Positions 24,308 through 37,200 of a DNA stretch of 64,000 nt are shown here, in pieces; the first letter of the stretch is position 1; every line of letters begins with the position of its first letter. The DNA is taken from positions 7,048,344 to 7,112,343 of the forward strand of contig NC_049992.1 of the NCBI RefSeq assembly GCF_000003815.2. Reading direction: 5' to 3'. This DNA comes from Branchiostoma floridae. Lineage: Eukaryota > Chordata > Leptocardii > Amphioxiformes > Branchiostomatidae. The notes under the pieces were generated by a model. It was not told the origin of the DNA. It did no database searches and saw nothing but the letters and a program-made list of their open reading frames with translations. The position numbers and the translations under genes are program-made.

Positions 24308-26138
24308 GTAAGTGGAGAAGTTTTCTAGCCCATGCTTAGCAAGCGAAAGGATTAAGCCAATTGTCACTTCACAGGATGGTACTTAGGCTTACTGACACAC
24401 TGTACAGTTCCTCGCATGTTGCAGTGGTTTAGATTGTGTTGCACTATCTCTTGCTGACAGGGGCTGTTTCAGGAGATTCCAAAGAGCTTGTGGCCATTCA
24501 CTTCTTTCTGGACTTCTTCCTAGAGTTCCTTTTGGCCCAATAGGAGCTAAGGATTCACAGGTCTCTTCGTTAACACACCACACTTGCTAATTATCGTTAG
24601 TTAAGGACTCGTTTATGTAGCCAACATTTGGATGGTTTTATATGGTTTTGACTCCGAGTCACAACCCTGAAGCTTGTTCTTCATAAGTTTTGTAACCTTT
24701 GACAAAAATTGTCATTTTGTTCCAACCCCAATTATCCATAGTACCTTCCTTTGCCACGGGACAACCGATTATATATACATAAGTCAATATACAGTGTACA
24801 TGTATACACTAAGTGGAACGTTTGAGCTTTCAAGAAGACATATGTCATACTAAACAGTTGTCAACAAGGCGTTTTCTCCACAAAGCTCTCAGACATGTTA
24901 CTGATAAGTTTCCTTTACTGTGAAATCGCAGAACAAACCTGGTGCTACAGTTGATGGCAAAGGCAAACACTCGTAAAAGGGGGAAACAGCTTGGGTCAGG
25001 TCACACCAAAGACCTCCCAAACCCTCGCCTTGCTTTTCACGGTAAATTTACCAACCGATTTATTCAGTGAACAAAGACCCCGTTGAAAATTGGGACAGGT
25101 TTCCTTCGGAAAGGGGGAAGGAACAAACATATTGTTTACTCTGGGGTCGGTCTGGGTCGGTAGTTTTTGGCAAGGTTAGGTTGTCGAGTAGGGAAAGTGA
25201 CTGGACGCACGGTTGGCTCACAAAAGTAGGGCTGCACTTAGGGTAAATTTTCACCTTGTCGGAGGTGCGTGAGAACGTGGGGGAAAAAGCTTTCAAAGAA
25301 TCAGCCACGCCGGCGTGTTAAATGCGAGGCAGGTGAAACCCGGGGTGCGGAAACACGGAAACCATTCCTGCGAGGACAGCCCAAGGTGAAATTTCACACA
25401 CCTGAAGAGCACGTAAGCAAATTGGGTTCAAGGTCACTTTGTCACTGCTGTGCTTTTTTTTCTTCTTGTTTTTCGAAGTAAGACAATCTTGTCTAGTTTA
25501 ACCTTCCATTTGCTGAGATAAAAATTGCTGCCAAGGTTGGATTGGATACTCGCTTGAAGGCAGCATAGAGAAGGTTTAATTTTAAGATATACGATTGCAT
25601 ATCGTATCAAGAAGTGATATTAAAATCATAAAATATTACTGTGCAGAGGACAGACTGTATATTTTGTAGACTTGGCACTATTTACGTCTTAAGCAAGAAG
25701 GTGAAAAACTGCACTAGAATTACATTATGTGCGTCACTCACTGATTTATCAAGAGTCGATAAAGCATTATGTTGTACAATACATTACAGAAATATGTTGA
25801 CAAACACTACGTACAGACGATATATCTTGATCTAGAACTCTTACATTCATCATTCTTAAGACGGAAAGTAGGCTAAGTAATACGCTGAAATGTATCGCCA
25901 TAAAACGTAAGAGAAGCCTCTCCGGGAAATGCCGCATATTTATTACAACCATTAATATTTGATAGTGGATTTTCTTGGTGCAGTGCAGGGCCTTAGCGCC
26001 CATTGCCTTAATGTGATATACAGACAGCGCACTGTGCCTGGGTAGTTAGGAGTCAAGGGTGGGGGGATTTACTTACAAAAGTGGAGTAATCTCACCCATA
26101 CATCATACAGCCTGCTGAGATCAAACATTCCCTTTGAT

Positions 26139-26534
26139 CTAGATGGATATGAATGCCTAGCAGGCAAGTTGAGTTAGCGTTCTAGTAAAAGTGTGCTATA
26201 TCTGGGCTCTCATATAAGTTGGACGTATAGAACATTTATCATGTGGGGTAGCTCTTAAGAGCCATATATCAAGGAATAATTATAGAAATATTACATTTAT
26301 AAGTAATTATTATACTCCTTAAGTTATTGGTGTAGATGGATATGAATGCTTAGCAGGCAAGTTAGTGTTTAAAAACTGTGCTGTGTGGGCTCGTGTACAA
26401 TGCATAAGAAGATGTCTTTTGCTAGTAATTCTTATAGGTATGCAGGCCTAGATCAGGGAAAACTACAGTATAAACTGAGATATTGATGTACTAGATGGAT
26501 ATGAATGCCTAGCAGGCAAGTTGAGTTAGCGTTT
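26139..26534. repeat. Three spaced copies of a 40-bp motif
   Basis: TAGATGGATATGAATGCCTA followed by GCAGGCAAGTTGAGTTAGCG is present at 26140 and 26492, with a diverged copy at 26333. The sequence between copies is not obviously related. The core contains the near-palindrome GCCTAGCAGGC. Confidence 0.85.
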
Positions 26535-26957
26535 TAAAACTTGTTGAAGCGTTTTCCTGACTGCCTCCCCCCACTTGAATGGAACAGTCCGTAGGCATGG
26601 CAACTTCACAGAACAGATGATATCATCAGATCAAACCTACAGGAGTTCAGGTCAGCACAGTCATTAACCCTGCCCTGGTGTGTGGTTAGATAGTGACTGT
26701 GGAGATGTCAGAATGTATGGAGCTATTAGGCTGCTTCACGAGATGTGTGTGGTTATAGTTGTCTGAGAGAAAAAATGAGGATGATGATGATGAGAGAAAA
26801 AATCATGCTGGCTGTGACAGCTTAAGATTATCCACCTGTAATCTTTAGTCTGTGAAAAAGAGTTAACATTGCAAGAATAAGATGTTTTGTTTTGCAATGT
26901 TGCAGGCTACTAAAATTCGGGTACGGTATTTTGAAAAGCAATTTATGGGCAACGTTA

Positions 26958-27050
26958 GTTCAGCTTTATCTGCTGGGTTTAAAGGCTGACGGTGGTTTCA
27001 AATTTCAATATTTTCGAAATATTGCAGATTGAAACCAATGTCTGTCAATT
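26958..27050. mobile_element. Fragment of the GTTCACCTTTATCC palindromic TA element
   Basis: GTTCAGCTTTATCTGCTGGG is followed by GACGGTGGTTTCAAATTTCA and ATATTGCAGATTGAAACCAA, matching the centre of the copy at 52610-52812. Both ends are incomplete. Confidence 0.65.
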
Positions 27051-27560
27051 TCATATACATGTAGCTTAGTAAGTCTGTAAGATACCATTTTTTGGCAACA
27101 ATGGATGTAACCTGTGTCAGCATTTTGTGGTATTGTAACAAAGCTATCATCACCCATGTATGGTCATTTGTAATACTTTGTTGTCATACTAGCATTTCTT
27201 GACCAAGGCTCACCAGAGTGGTAAAGCATGTAATTACTCCACCAGGAGCAGGTGTGCCCTTGTCCACTATAGGGTCACTAGATGCAAGACCAATGTTGTT
27301 TAATGTACCCAGAATGGTTTTGCTGATGGTAGCAAGATGTTATTATGACAGGTGTAGCAGTCAAAAATGTACCCCTAGCCAGAATGTACCCGGGTGCATT
27401 CTGGTTTAATAGGGGCATAGTCTGGCCTGCCACACCTTTTTAGTTCTAGTCCTCATCTGCAAGCATTACTTGATGTTGTGGGTTATTTTGCTGTTTTTAG
27501 TTGGGGAGTTCTCAGGTTCTGGATTGTGAGATGCATGCAAGTCTTGCATGCTACCTAATG

Positions 27561-27921
27561 CAGGGTTGTAGCCAGCCTGAAATTATTTTCCGTCCCATTT
27601 TTATTTGAATCCTATCAAGTACCCAAGCTACAAGAGGTCGCCCGACATTCCTAGGGGGGTTCAGACATGTTCCCTGGAAAATTTTGAAATCTAGACCTTT
27701 TGAAACCCTATTTCCTGTGTTTTGAGGTGCAAATTTTGCTGGTAGACTAAGCTGTTCAATGGCATCTATTTTGGTGAAAATACACAAGGGAGACAGTTTT
27801 ATTGTGTCTTTACATATCAATATTTGTCCGTCACAGAGGACGGAATGGGCAAAATTTTTTTCCAGCCCCAGCTGCAAAATTCCGTCAAAGGAGGGAAGGA
27901 CGGGAGCTGGCTACAACCCTG
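27561..27921. mobile_element. 361-bp hAT MITE with perfect 8-bp target duplication
   Basis: CAGGGTTGTAGCCAGC at the left and GCTGGCTACAACCCTG at the right are exact inverted repeats. The 8 bp ACCTAATG flank both sides (27553-27560 and 27922-27929), the hAT signature. CCGTC/GACGG motifs occur near both ends, as in the larger element at 45543-48306, whose termini also read CAGGGxTxTAGCCAGC. No transposase is encoded; open frames on both strands are incidental. Confidence 0.93.
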
Positions 27922-29476
27922 ACCTAATGTTTGAACAGTTCTGGTGTCTTTTACTCTCACCAGAAGTTCTGTGCCAACAGTGTAAGGCACTCCCCAACAG
28001 GTGGGTCAACTTGTTGAGGACAGGAACACCCGTGTGAGACAGCAGGAGCTTATTAGGGGGACACACTTTGTCATGTTTCAGTCTAGGAGTTGTCCTGGGT
28101 AAATATCGTGCCCTTTGAAGTCCCTCCCTTGTACAACTGTTGTCCACTTGTGCCAGTCATTCAAAAACAACTGTTACTCATGTCTTGAAGTGAAATCATT
28201 AGGGTTTCATTTCATTGTGTTGTAACCACTTGTAGTTTTTGTACTTTAGGGAAAAAAATCAAAAGTTTTATTTGACTTAGGATCAGTTTGCTCTAGACTG
28301 ACGTTCTTTATGCCTTTATTTTTCTGAGAGGCATAGCAAACTACTACAATTAAGGGTTACTCTTAGCAGGTCTGCTCTTATTCAATCGGTAAATTCTTTT
28401 TAAAGTGTACTTGGGCGATTTTATCAATCTATACCTTACAGTCTTTAAAACTTTGTAGCACGTTATCATGTGTTATCCTTCATATGTTCATTGTTAGATG
28501 TTACTGATGACTTTTTCGAAGTTAACATTAGATTGCCAAAAAGTTGCAATGGAGCATATTGGGCCACCATACTTACGTTTTACCTGAGATACAAGAGACA
28601 AATCCAATCTGTACAATGAAAAAGTCTCGGACAAGTTGAGGTTAATGCCAGGATTTGCTCTGAAAGGCAAAGGGAACAGGTGCAGGCTCCAGGTCGTTGA
28701 CCCCTAGGGACCTCCCATTGTTCGAATCTGACTGTGCCAATGTTCTGCTCCATACCTCATTACAAGTATATCTAGGAAGGGTCCATTGTGAGTTGCAGGG
28801 GGGTTGTATGACAACGAAAAAGGAACATTGACTCGTTGAAAGAAGGTAGTGGTTGAAAGCAAGACAATTTTTGAAAGAAAACAAAATAGTGAATTTCACG
28901 GAAGACATCTTTGAAGAAATTGGTAAAAGACAAACGAAATTGCATAACGATTTTCACCCACAAAAAGCCAATGTTCTGGTTCACCCTTCAGATCCATAAG
29001 ATATACTTGTATTCTGAACTGCTGCCATGCAGCATGTATATATGCTAACCCCCTGGACTTAATTACAGGGTAGACTTGTATAGACCAAAGGTTAGGGCAC
29101 AGGGTGAAGTGTTCAAGATGGAAAAAAAGGTTTTGTCCAGAAGGAATGTTCAGGAAGATGTACATTATACACTGAATTTTCCTTGCAGTTCTTTCCTCAG
29201 AAGTTATTTCTTTTAAATTCTGTTATCTAATAACAAATTTTGCAACACTACCTGAAACTAAAATGTCCTTTTCAAAGTAGATCATTTAAAAAATAGAGAT
29301 TAAGGGACTGCATTATCAAAATGTATTAAGATTAAATCATTAAAAAATATTAAGAGTATTAATCAATGGCTTTCAAATAATTCTAAAATATTTTTACAGC
29401 TAAAAGGTATAAAATGTCCAAACGCACCATGTCTCTTTATCACATCCCAAATGGCTTGCCTAGTGATAGTAGTGTA

Positions 29477-30053
29477 CGAGGGGCGTTCAATAACTAATGC
29501 CCCTGACCCACTTCCAGTTGTCTGATCTAAATGAAATTTAGCATGTGTAATTATTCATATCTTTATGGGTTATGGTGCAAAACACAGCTCTGAACTAATT
29601 GTGGTTTCTGATTTACTGGTATTTGAACTGAGTCAGGTGTGAAATGGACCAGGTGTGAAATGGGGCCAGTTGAGTGTCGCGCAGTGATCCGGTTTTTGTA
29701 TTTGAATGAACGCACACCAAAGGAGACTTTTGATGAAATGAAAGAAACTTATGGTGATGATGCCCCATCATATGACCTTGTAAAACACTGGCATCGTGAA
29801 TTCAAACATGGCCGGAAGTCTGTCTAAACAGCTCCCAAACCTGGTCGTCTCTCTTCTGCCATTGATGAGGCATCTGTGGAGGACCAACCTGGGGTGTCCT
29901 ACAAAAACGGTGTCCAGAGCTGCATCAAACGATGAGAGAAATGCATAACTCTGGGTGGTTCCTATGAAGAGAAAGACTAACAACCGTGCCAAGTTTCATT
30001 AATCTCCTGCTATGGGAAATGGGTCAGGGGGATTACTTATTGAACGCCCCTCG
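29477..30053 (+). mobile_element. Internally deleted mariner transposon (577 bp)
   Basis: Inverted ends CGAGGGGCGTTCAATAACTA (29477) and, on the complement, CGAGGGGCGTTCAATAAGTA (from 30053) differ at few positions over 34 bp and are flanked by TA on both sides (29475-29476, 30054-30055), the Tc1/mariner target duplication. The interior holds both ends of a mariner transposase with the middle removed. At 577 bp it is less than half the usual 1.3 kb. Confidence 0.95.
29660..29980 (+). pseudogene. Mariner transposase remnant, N- and C-terminal ends fused by deletion
   Basis: Transposases of this family cut and paste the element by binding its inverted ends through N-terminal helix-turn-helix motifs. 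From ATG at 29660 the frame reads MGPVECRAVIRFLYL, ERTPKETFDEMKETYGDDAPSY and WHREFKHGRKSV, the typical mariner N-terminal DNA-binding segment, then hits TAA at 29825. Beyond it the same frame continues with APKPGRLSSAIDEASVE, then jumps to the family's C-terminal signature EKCITLGGSYEEKD, preceded by another stop (TGA at 29933), and ends at 29980. The D,D34D catalytic domain is missing: about 106 codons remain of roughly 340-350. It is therefore non-functional and would depend on transposase from elsewhere. The methionine choice follows similarity to the family; in-frame codons before it carry no signal. Confidence 0.92.
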
Positions 30054-31589
30054 TATGTCTGTCTCAAAATGTAGCCCTGGGTTGTACTTATATGTTTTTT
30101 TAGTCAACTGGGCAAGTTTCTCGGCAGAAAATGCTTTTTAAAGACGTTTATTATACAACAAAGAGTAAGCCCTTACTGGTATATAATATGAAAATCTAGT
30201 TCGTGTATAATGCCAATTATGATACATCTATATCTAGATATATGTGTGTGTTGAAAACGACAGGAGATTTAAACTATAGTATCACCTTGAATTTCCATTG
30301 TTGCTTAATACGTGCATGTAATATGCATCAGATTTTGCTAGTGCCCTGTGGGTGGGGGATTGTAAAATGAAAAAGACCGCCACTATCTCTGGAGCCAGCT
30401 CGGTTCCTGAGGGGTTCAGTGCGGAGGGAAAAAGAATGACTCTCCTCGGGGGCGAGGAAGGAAGAACCGTTGCCATGGTAACCAGTTGCCGGGCTGCGGT
30501 TGTCGGATGGGTTGTCGTTAGAGTCTGATCAGGTCTCAGTCAAGGTGTAGAAGCTTTCTTGTTACTTAAAGTTTGATGGAGGGAAGAGGACTTTTTTACG
30601 CGCTGAAAGCAGGAGGAAATCAAAAGTATGTGCTCCCCTGGGAAATTTTGAACTGCTGTCAATGAAGTGTTATTTTCTGTGGTCTGAGAGGCAAATATGA
30701 AATGTCTTCAAAACTTTTCCGGAAATCTTGTACGAAGCAATGAAGGCTCAAGGAACCAAATGGGTCTCATGCTCCATTCAAATTTTGAAACTCTAACCTT
30801 CTGAAATACTGGTTCCCTTGTTGTAATATTGGGGCAAACTTCTGATAGTAATGGGTTAATCTAATGTTTTTATCTTAATTGATCAAATTAAAGTTCTACA
30901 GCATTGTCAGTGACCTGATAAAAATGTGTAGCAGTTTCAGTTTTGTCCCATAAAGTCATTTCTCTAAGCGGTGAAATTTTGCCCATGGACGGAAGGGCAG
31001 ATGCTATATAGAGCCCTGGGGGCAGATGCTGCGTTGTGTCGGTTCGGATGCCCCTTTGTTCAACACTAATGGATGGAAGCAGCACACAATGCCCTCCTGC
31101 TGTGGGTATGACAGGGGGTATGAATTTTCATAAAGGGACAATATAAATAGATGCCTCTCGGTTTATTATAACCAGTAAGTAAAGATTTTGGGTACATGCA
31201 GTGACGTTATTTCTGCCCCATTACACTAGGTCATATTTGTGTGAATGATAGCATTGTGTCTGACACAGATTTTTGCACATACAATTTACTTGTAGGTATA
31301 CATACATGACTTCAAGATGTCAAGTATTGGAGAATGAAAAAAAATTATTGCACAGGCAGCATTGAACTGATACACTTGAACTGTCGCCAAACATAAGGCT
31401 ATGATGAAAGATTTTTCTATTTCTGACAGACATATTTTTCCTCATGTATACAAATTGTTGCTGGTACGTCACAATGAATATATTTTTGTCTACTGCACAT
31501 ATTTTTTTTACTGAATATGTTTCGGACTAATATTCTATCAAAAGGATAATGAAAATGCTTTATCGATTTTTTAAATAAATTATTCACTT

Positions 31590-31990
31590 ACCGTACAAAA
31601 ATCCTTAAAGTTTTAAGATCATAAGTACTCACCGGTAACCAACTTATAATTAGTTGCCAGCGTGAGGTAGACGTTAAGTACATGTGAAAACAGCAGTTGT
31701 CATTTAGATTAATGCGCAGCGCAGGAGCGCCTGTGTCTTGAAAAATTGCTTCCGACTTTCCTGAAGAGATAAGCCTGCAACATTTTACATAATTGAATAT
31801 CAGATAATCCTGCTTTTGTATCTGGCAGCTGACTAGAGAACTCGCTGATCTCCCACCGTATCGCAGTTTCATCAATCGCACGGCTGATATTGAATTTTGA
31901 TAACTGTGGAATATTAATCACTGCATGAAGATTTAACTCGACAGCGAGTTGTAAAACTTATCAGCGACATGGCAATCCTGTCAGTGTTCA
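31590..31990. promoter_or_regulatory. Candidate conserved non-coding element
   Basis: A stretch of mixed composition between AT-rich flanks with homeodomain-type cores (CTTATAATTAGTTG, TTAGATTAATGCGC, CAGATAATCCTGC, GGAATATTAATCA) and no repeats. A minus-strand frame of 97 codons has no recognisable features. Very tentative. Confidence 0.2.
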
Positions 31991-32155
31991 TTCTCGTCCG
32001 TGATGGTTTGGGCTGGCTCAGATTAGTTAGTCGGTTTCTAGGTTCTTGCTTTCGGTTTTGGAGATAGATTTTTCACCTCAATGTAGATTTTGCATCACTA
32101 TGTTGCCACAGGTTTTGGATTTGACCTTATTACATTACGTGTTGACTCCAAAGAT

Positions 32156-32264
32156 TCACTCACTCACTCACTCACTCACTCACTCACTCACTCACTCACT
32201 CACTCACTCACTCACTCACTCACTCACTCACTCACTCACTCTATCTATCTATCTATCTATCTAT
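32156..32264. repeat. Compound microsatellite (CACT)n then (CTAT)n
   Basis: About 21 uninterrupted CACT units to 32240 are followed by six CTAT units. The Thr-His-Ser-Leu reading frames across it are an artefact of the tetranucleotide repeat. Confidence 0.98.
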
Positions 32265-32410
32265 TAGTATTACATGACTTTGCCTCTCCGATATGCAATG
32301 TACTATATCAGTCGTACATTATGATTGTAATACATTTTGAAAGATTGATTACTATATATGTAAATGCCGTCATTAGTGTGTTCACAACAAGGTTTTTAGA
32401 AGTAATGCTA

Positions 32411-32615
32411 GTTTACCTTTATCTGAGCGGTGACCTTTATCCGTTGCCTTTAAAACAGTGCATTTAGGGACATCAAGTCTACAGACTGTGGGTTCAAATT
32501 TGCAATATATTAAAAATGTTCCGATTTGAAACTACCGTCCCTCTACTTTATATCCATAAAAACGTTGTGTTTTATACAAACAACGGAAATAGGTCACCCT
32601 CGGATAAAGGTGAAC
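32411..32615. mobile_element. 205-bp palindromic TA element, complete copy
   Basis: It starts GTTTACCTTTATCTGAGCGG and ends GGATAAAGGTGAAC, with TA on both sides (32409-32410, 32616-32617). Inner arms also pair (TGACCTTTATCCGTTGCCTT against CAACGGAAATAGGTCA). The length and sequence match the copy at 52610-52812. Confidence 0.85.
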
Positions 32616-33574
32616 TAGTGTTACATGTACATGAACATTGTCACAGCTCTCTCTGTATATCTCAAGTTTCCCTTCTCAATGTGTACTTTTTCTATACCTT
32701 GCTTCAAATGATACGCCTTGAAGAAATCATTCACTTCATGAGCATTCTTTGGGTGAACATGAATGTTACTTGTCCCAGTTACTTGTCCTAGTCTTTCTGT
32801 GCAGTGACTTGAAACAATATGCACACGTACAGAGCGAGATCGTTTATTCCAGGAGAGAAGTCAATAAGCCCTGTTTGCCTCGCTTTAATTTTCCGATTAC
32901 CTTCGCCCATCCGTGTTGGGAATTCCACAAATCTTTCCCAATCAATGATCTGCTGACCCCTGGACCAAACCTCACCCCAGTTTTCCCTGAGCTTTCTTGC
33001 TCCATCTTTCTTCCTCCAAGTTCAATATTAGTAATAAAAGATGGAATGGAGCATGTGTGCCATGGTTTATTGACGTTTGGTGGCCATACATAATTGAACG
33101 CTCCATCTTGTGGCGTCGAAGCCTTGGCGTGAAATAATGTGGGATTTCTTCAATCTTCTCCGTCTGCGTCTTGTGCTTTTGACCTTCTAGACAACAGATT
33201 TTAGAGGTCGGATGAAGATGAAACTGCCGTCGTCTTAAGATTGCATATTTATTGCTGTCTTCTTCACTTTTCTTGACCTTATGTTGAATGTATATGTAAT
33301 ACTATTGTGTCAATTGAACTGATGTGTTTTTCTTGATGGGAAGATTCATTTTTGTACCCATTGCTTTAAAACTTGAAAAGTCACCTTGACTGTTCCTTTT
33401 TGATGTCTCAATAGCACGACTTTTCAGAACTCAAAATGCTTTCAATTTTCCACAATACAATCATTATTTTAAAATTACCTAGCACTTACTCTTTAAATGA
33501 AACACATTATATATACAGTAATATCCAACTAATGAAATTAAGACTGTTGACAGTTCTCTACAATGTCTAAAATT

Positions 33575-33598
33575 GCAGGTTACGGTATTTCGAGCCCT
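33575..33598. mobile_element. Possible solo end of a CAGGGCTCGAAAT hAT-like element
   Basis: ACGGTATTTCGAGCCCTGC matches the right terminus of the element at 21829-22200. No matching left end was recognised nearby. Confidence 0.35.
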
Positions 33599-36500
33599 GC
33601 ATGCCTGTGAATGTGGCAAAGTCAAATCACAGTCTGCTCACGCATCAGAAAATTGTGCAGCGAACTGCAATCTAAACACCTGTCTATACAGACCCGGCGT
33701 GTAGTTGTTCTTCAATTCCAGCCTCGTGGGAATGTGCGAAGGTTTTGAAAACAGTTCTTGAAGGGGAAGAAGGTCAACTCCGGGAGGAGCAAACACGGGA
33801 GAAATCCACGCTAGATAATAGGTAATTCCAAACAGCAGCGCAGGGCATGCATTCAAATTGCCTCCCCTTTTTGAGATCAGTGTCTGAAAGAGATTGCAGT
33901 TGCCCCTGGAGTCTGCAGGTGAAATTGCGTTTGGACAGCATTTTCACATGACCTTCATCTGACATTTCCTGTGATATTACACCCTTGAAAAAAAAACACC
34001 CGACATGTGCTTTTAAAATTCTTCGACCGTCATGTCTTATTGGTTTTACTCACAGTATGCTGTTAACGTTGTTGCTTGGATGGTAAATATCAACATTATT
34101 GCTTCCAAGCCATTTGCAATTACAGGTATATACAGTGTAGACCTTTGAACTTTGTTGACTCAGGTATAAATTGCAGCATTCTGATCGTCTGTACAAATTG
34201 TTTTTGCCAAAGGCACTTTTCATCAGATAATTGGGACAGGGTTCCTTAATTTCCACATTCTGTGTCTGGTACTTAGACAACATCCTCAGGCAAGGATTAA
34301 CCGAAGATGAGCTTGATTATGGCAAATTGGATCATGAGCTCTTAACGTCTTAGTTCAGGTGTTTTCTCGCGGCGCTACCACCACGCCCTTGAGTTATATA
34401 TAACGTCAGCCGTCATGACTTATGCATCACGTAGTACGTAATCCGCTTTGTCTTGCGACGACGATCTGTTAAGCACCCCTCGTCACAAGTTGGGACGTTG
34501 GGCTCGGCGAGACCAGACCATTGTGTTGACGTGCCAGGACGGTCGCCAGGAAAATCCCCCCAAACAAGTCGGTCCCCGTGCCAGAGTGATCCGGTAATTG
34601 TTGGGTCTGGCAGGCTGGTGTCTGCCTGGTTGTTCGTGACTGTGTTTGTGAAATGACTCGGCGCGAGTTTGCGGTGGGTGTCTTTTGTTGAGAGGTCTCG
34701 TTTACACCATTTGGATTTGTAAGCAACACCCAACCTCCAGGCTACATATAGACATTAACATGTCATAAGCTAACAATTTTAGATAGACTTTTCGAATTAA
34801 CATCACTAATTGAATTTCTCCCCCTCCCTCAAAAATGTCATTATTCAAAGACTAAGCCTAAAAAGTACCCGTCTAATTTCTATATTTTACTCAGTAAGAC
34901 TTCGATAAATCACTCAATCAAAATGGAGAATTGAAAAATTGTTGGGAAAATTAACAGTTTCAAGATTAATTTTGAGAATGAATTTGAAGATTTTGTACAT
35001 TGTCAATGTATACAACATTGATACATATACATGAATATGGTGCTTTAGAATATACTGAAATCTGCATAGAATGATAGTTTCCTTCCTGCATATTGATCTG
35101 ATAATATGTCACAAATTAAATGCATAATTTCAGTAGTTTCAGCATAAGTTAGCAGGAAAGTTTCTTCGTGTAATCCTTTCCTCACCCTAATGATGGAAGA
35201 TGACAGCTTCATACAGATAATTACAACAAACGGCTTGCATTAACGAGTCTTTATGTCGTAAGCACATTTTTCCCTAATCCCCCATCAAAACAGCAGTTTC
35301 CGTAGTCTGGCCCGCTCCCAGTTTACGTCGCTTAAAGGCCATGTTGATTTGATTACATGGATGACATCCTACATGTATGGGAACCCAAAAACTGATCGAT
35401 GCGAGCGTGCGAATGAAAAAAAAAGTTTGGAAAAAAAAAATTGTAATTCAACATTTAACATTGAGTTTGGTATACCAAATAATAGTCTTCATTTTTGTTC
35501 TTTCACATTTCTTCTTTGACCTTTGAAATGGCTTAAAATATTAAAGCACTCTGACATTAGTATCGGTTTTCTGATTTTCTTTTCAATCTGCAGTGTATAT
35601 TTGCTCATTTTATAGCTGCTTTGTACGATTAACACAGTATGGTGGAAACTTCTTTTTGGGGGGAATGGTCAAAAATTGATGCGTGCATGGTTGTCATCCA
35701 TATAATCAAATAACAAATTCCAAGTGGAAGTTACAAGAATGTGACTCCACTGCCCACCCAAAAAAAGGCTTGGGTCGGCAGGTTTTTCTAGACTAAGGTA
35801 GGGAAACAGGAAACACAACATTTTTTTCCAAGGCCTTTCGCCGCTGACTCCATGTCCTGACTCTGACAGTTGCAGTCGCCAGGATAATCCCCTGGATTAC
35901 TGGTCTTCCCTCGGAAAAAGGGCAAAGTTTCCTGTTCAGCATTCTTTAAATAATGAAAACAGAAGATCAAGACCTGGTCTCGATGAATCATAGGTAGTCT
36001 AACCTGTAAAATGTGCTCATAAAATTGGTTTAAGAATGTGATGAAGAGGGGGAAATTTTTACTCTACATATTCCTGTGTCAATGGACACTGTAAAAGTGT
36101 AAGAAGGGCGGTGCAGGAATTCAAAGGAGATATTTTTTATGGGAGGGTTGCATAGAAAAGCTCACAGACTGAACCGAGTTCAAGGACGTGAAAATATATG
36201 AACTACTGACCTGAAAAAAATTGTCACCCAAAGCTGAAAAAGCTCTGAGTATTCTTCATGTACGTAGGTTATAAAGAATCTTTTATTTTCAGATCAAAGT
36301 GTGTAGAACCCATTACAACCAAAAGTAATCTTGCAGTTTTTGCTGCTTACAATTTGATCAGTAACAGACAGTTATGTGAAGTATATCAGTCTTTTGACAT
36401 ATTATATTCCACATTCTTATTCTTAACCTATAAGTTCCCAAGACATTTTTCCTTACCTGCCCAGTATGGACTAGGTCAATGTCAAATTCTCCTACATCTG

Positions 36501-36712
36501 TGTTTGGGTAGGATTAGGGTCCCTGATTGTTTCTATGGAAACCAGCAGGGTCAGTGTCAAGTACATACAGCAGTGTTCCTGAGTCCCAAATATTTATCCT
36601 TGAAGGAGGGATTTCGTAATCCCAGACACAGATAACACTAATCCCCTTTTCGGCCCTGTCTTTTTTCAACATAACCTTAAACATAATCCAGCCCAAAAGT
36701 TAAGAGTCATCA

Positions 36713-36812
36713 NNNNNNNNNNNNNNNNNNNNNNNNNNNNNNNNNNNNNNNNNNNNNNNNNNNNNNNNNNNNNNNNNNNNNNNNNNNNNNNNNNNNNNNN
36801 NNNNNNNNNNNN
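36713..36812. other. Assembly gap, 100 N
   Basis: Exactly 100 N, the conventional filler for a scaffold gap of unknown true size. A short exon could be hidden here. Reading frames reported across it are meaningless. Confidence 0.99.
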
Positions 36813-36959
36813 TGAATCCAACGGAGTACAACTTCATTGAACAGAAGTACAGAGTACAAGACTTTATATTGCTCTTGAATCTATTGGAAAGTGTTTTTCT
36901 AATGTCCTGTTTGTTGAAAAAAGGAGAAAACTTTCCAACTATTTCAATGTCGTCCCAAC

Positions 36960-37200
36960 AGAGGCTTGACATCGTTAAGGGAGGGCAAAAATGTTAATGA
37001 AATCTTCTTGATCGCCCAGTGCGATGAGCTAATCAATCGGCTCTTGTTAATTAGATTTGGCCTCTCTGACGAGCGTCGCCATCAGACAGTCAGGTGCCTC
37101 GCCGTATTACCGGAAACATCCGGCACGACGCTTCAATACCGGCGCTCCTGTATGGGGACGTCTGATTTATTTAGCTGCAGCCCTGATCAAATCATACTAG
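36960..37200. promoter_or_regulatory. Candidate conserved non-coding element
   Basis: A patch of balanced composition beside the gap with several homeodomain-type cores (GAGCTAATCAATC, TGTTAATTAG, CTAGTTAATTAC) and no coding pattern. Function is inference only. Confidence 0.2.

Noticed and set aside
32046-32467. Two + strand frames rich in Thr-His-Ser-Leu repeats
   Set aside because: Produced by the CACT tetranucleotide microsatellite; no protein features on either side.
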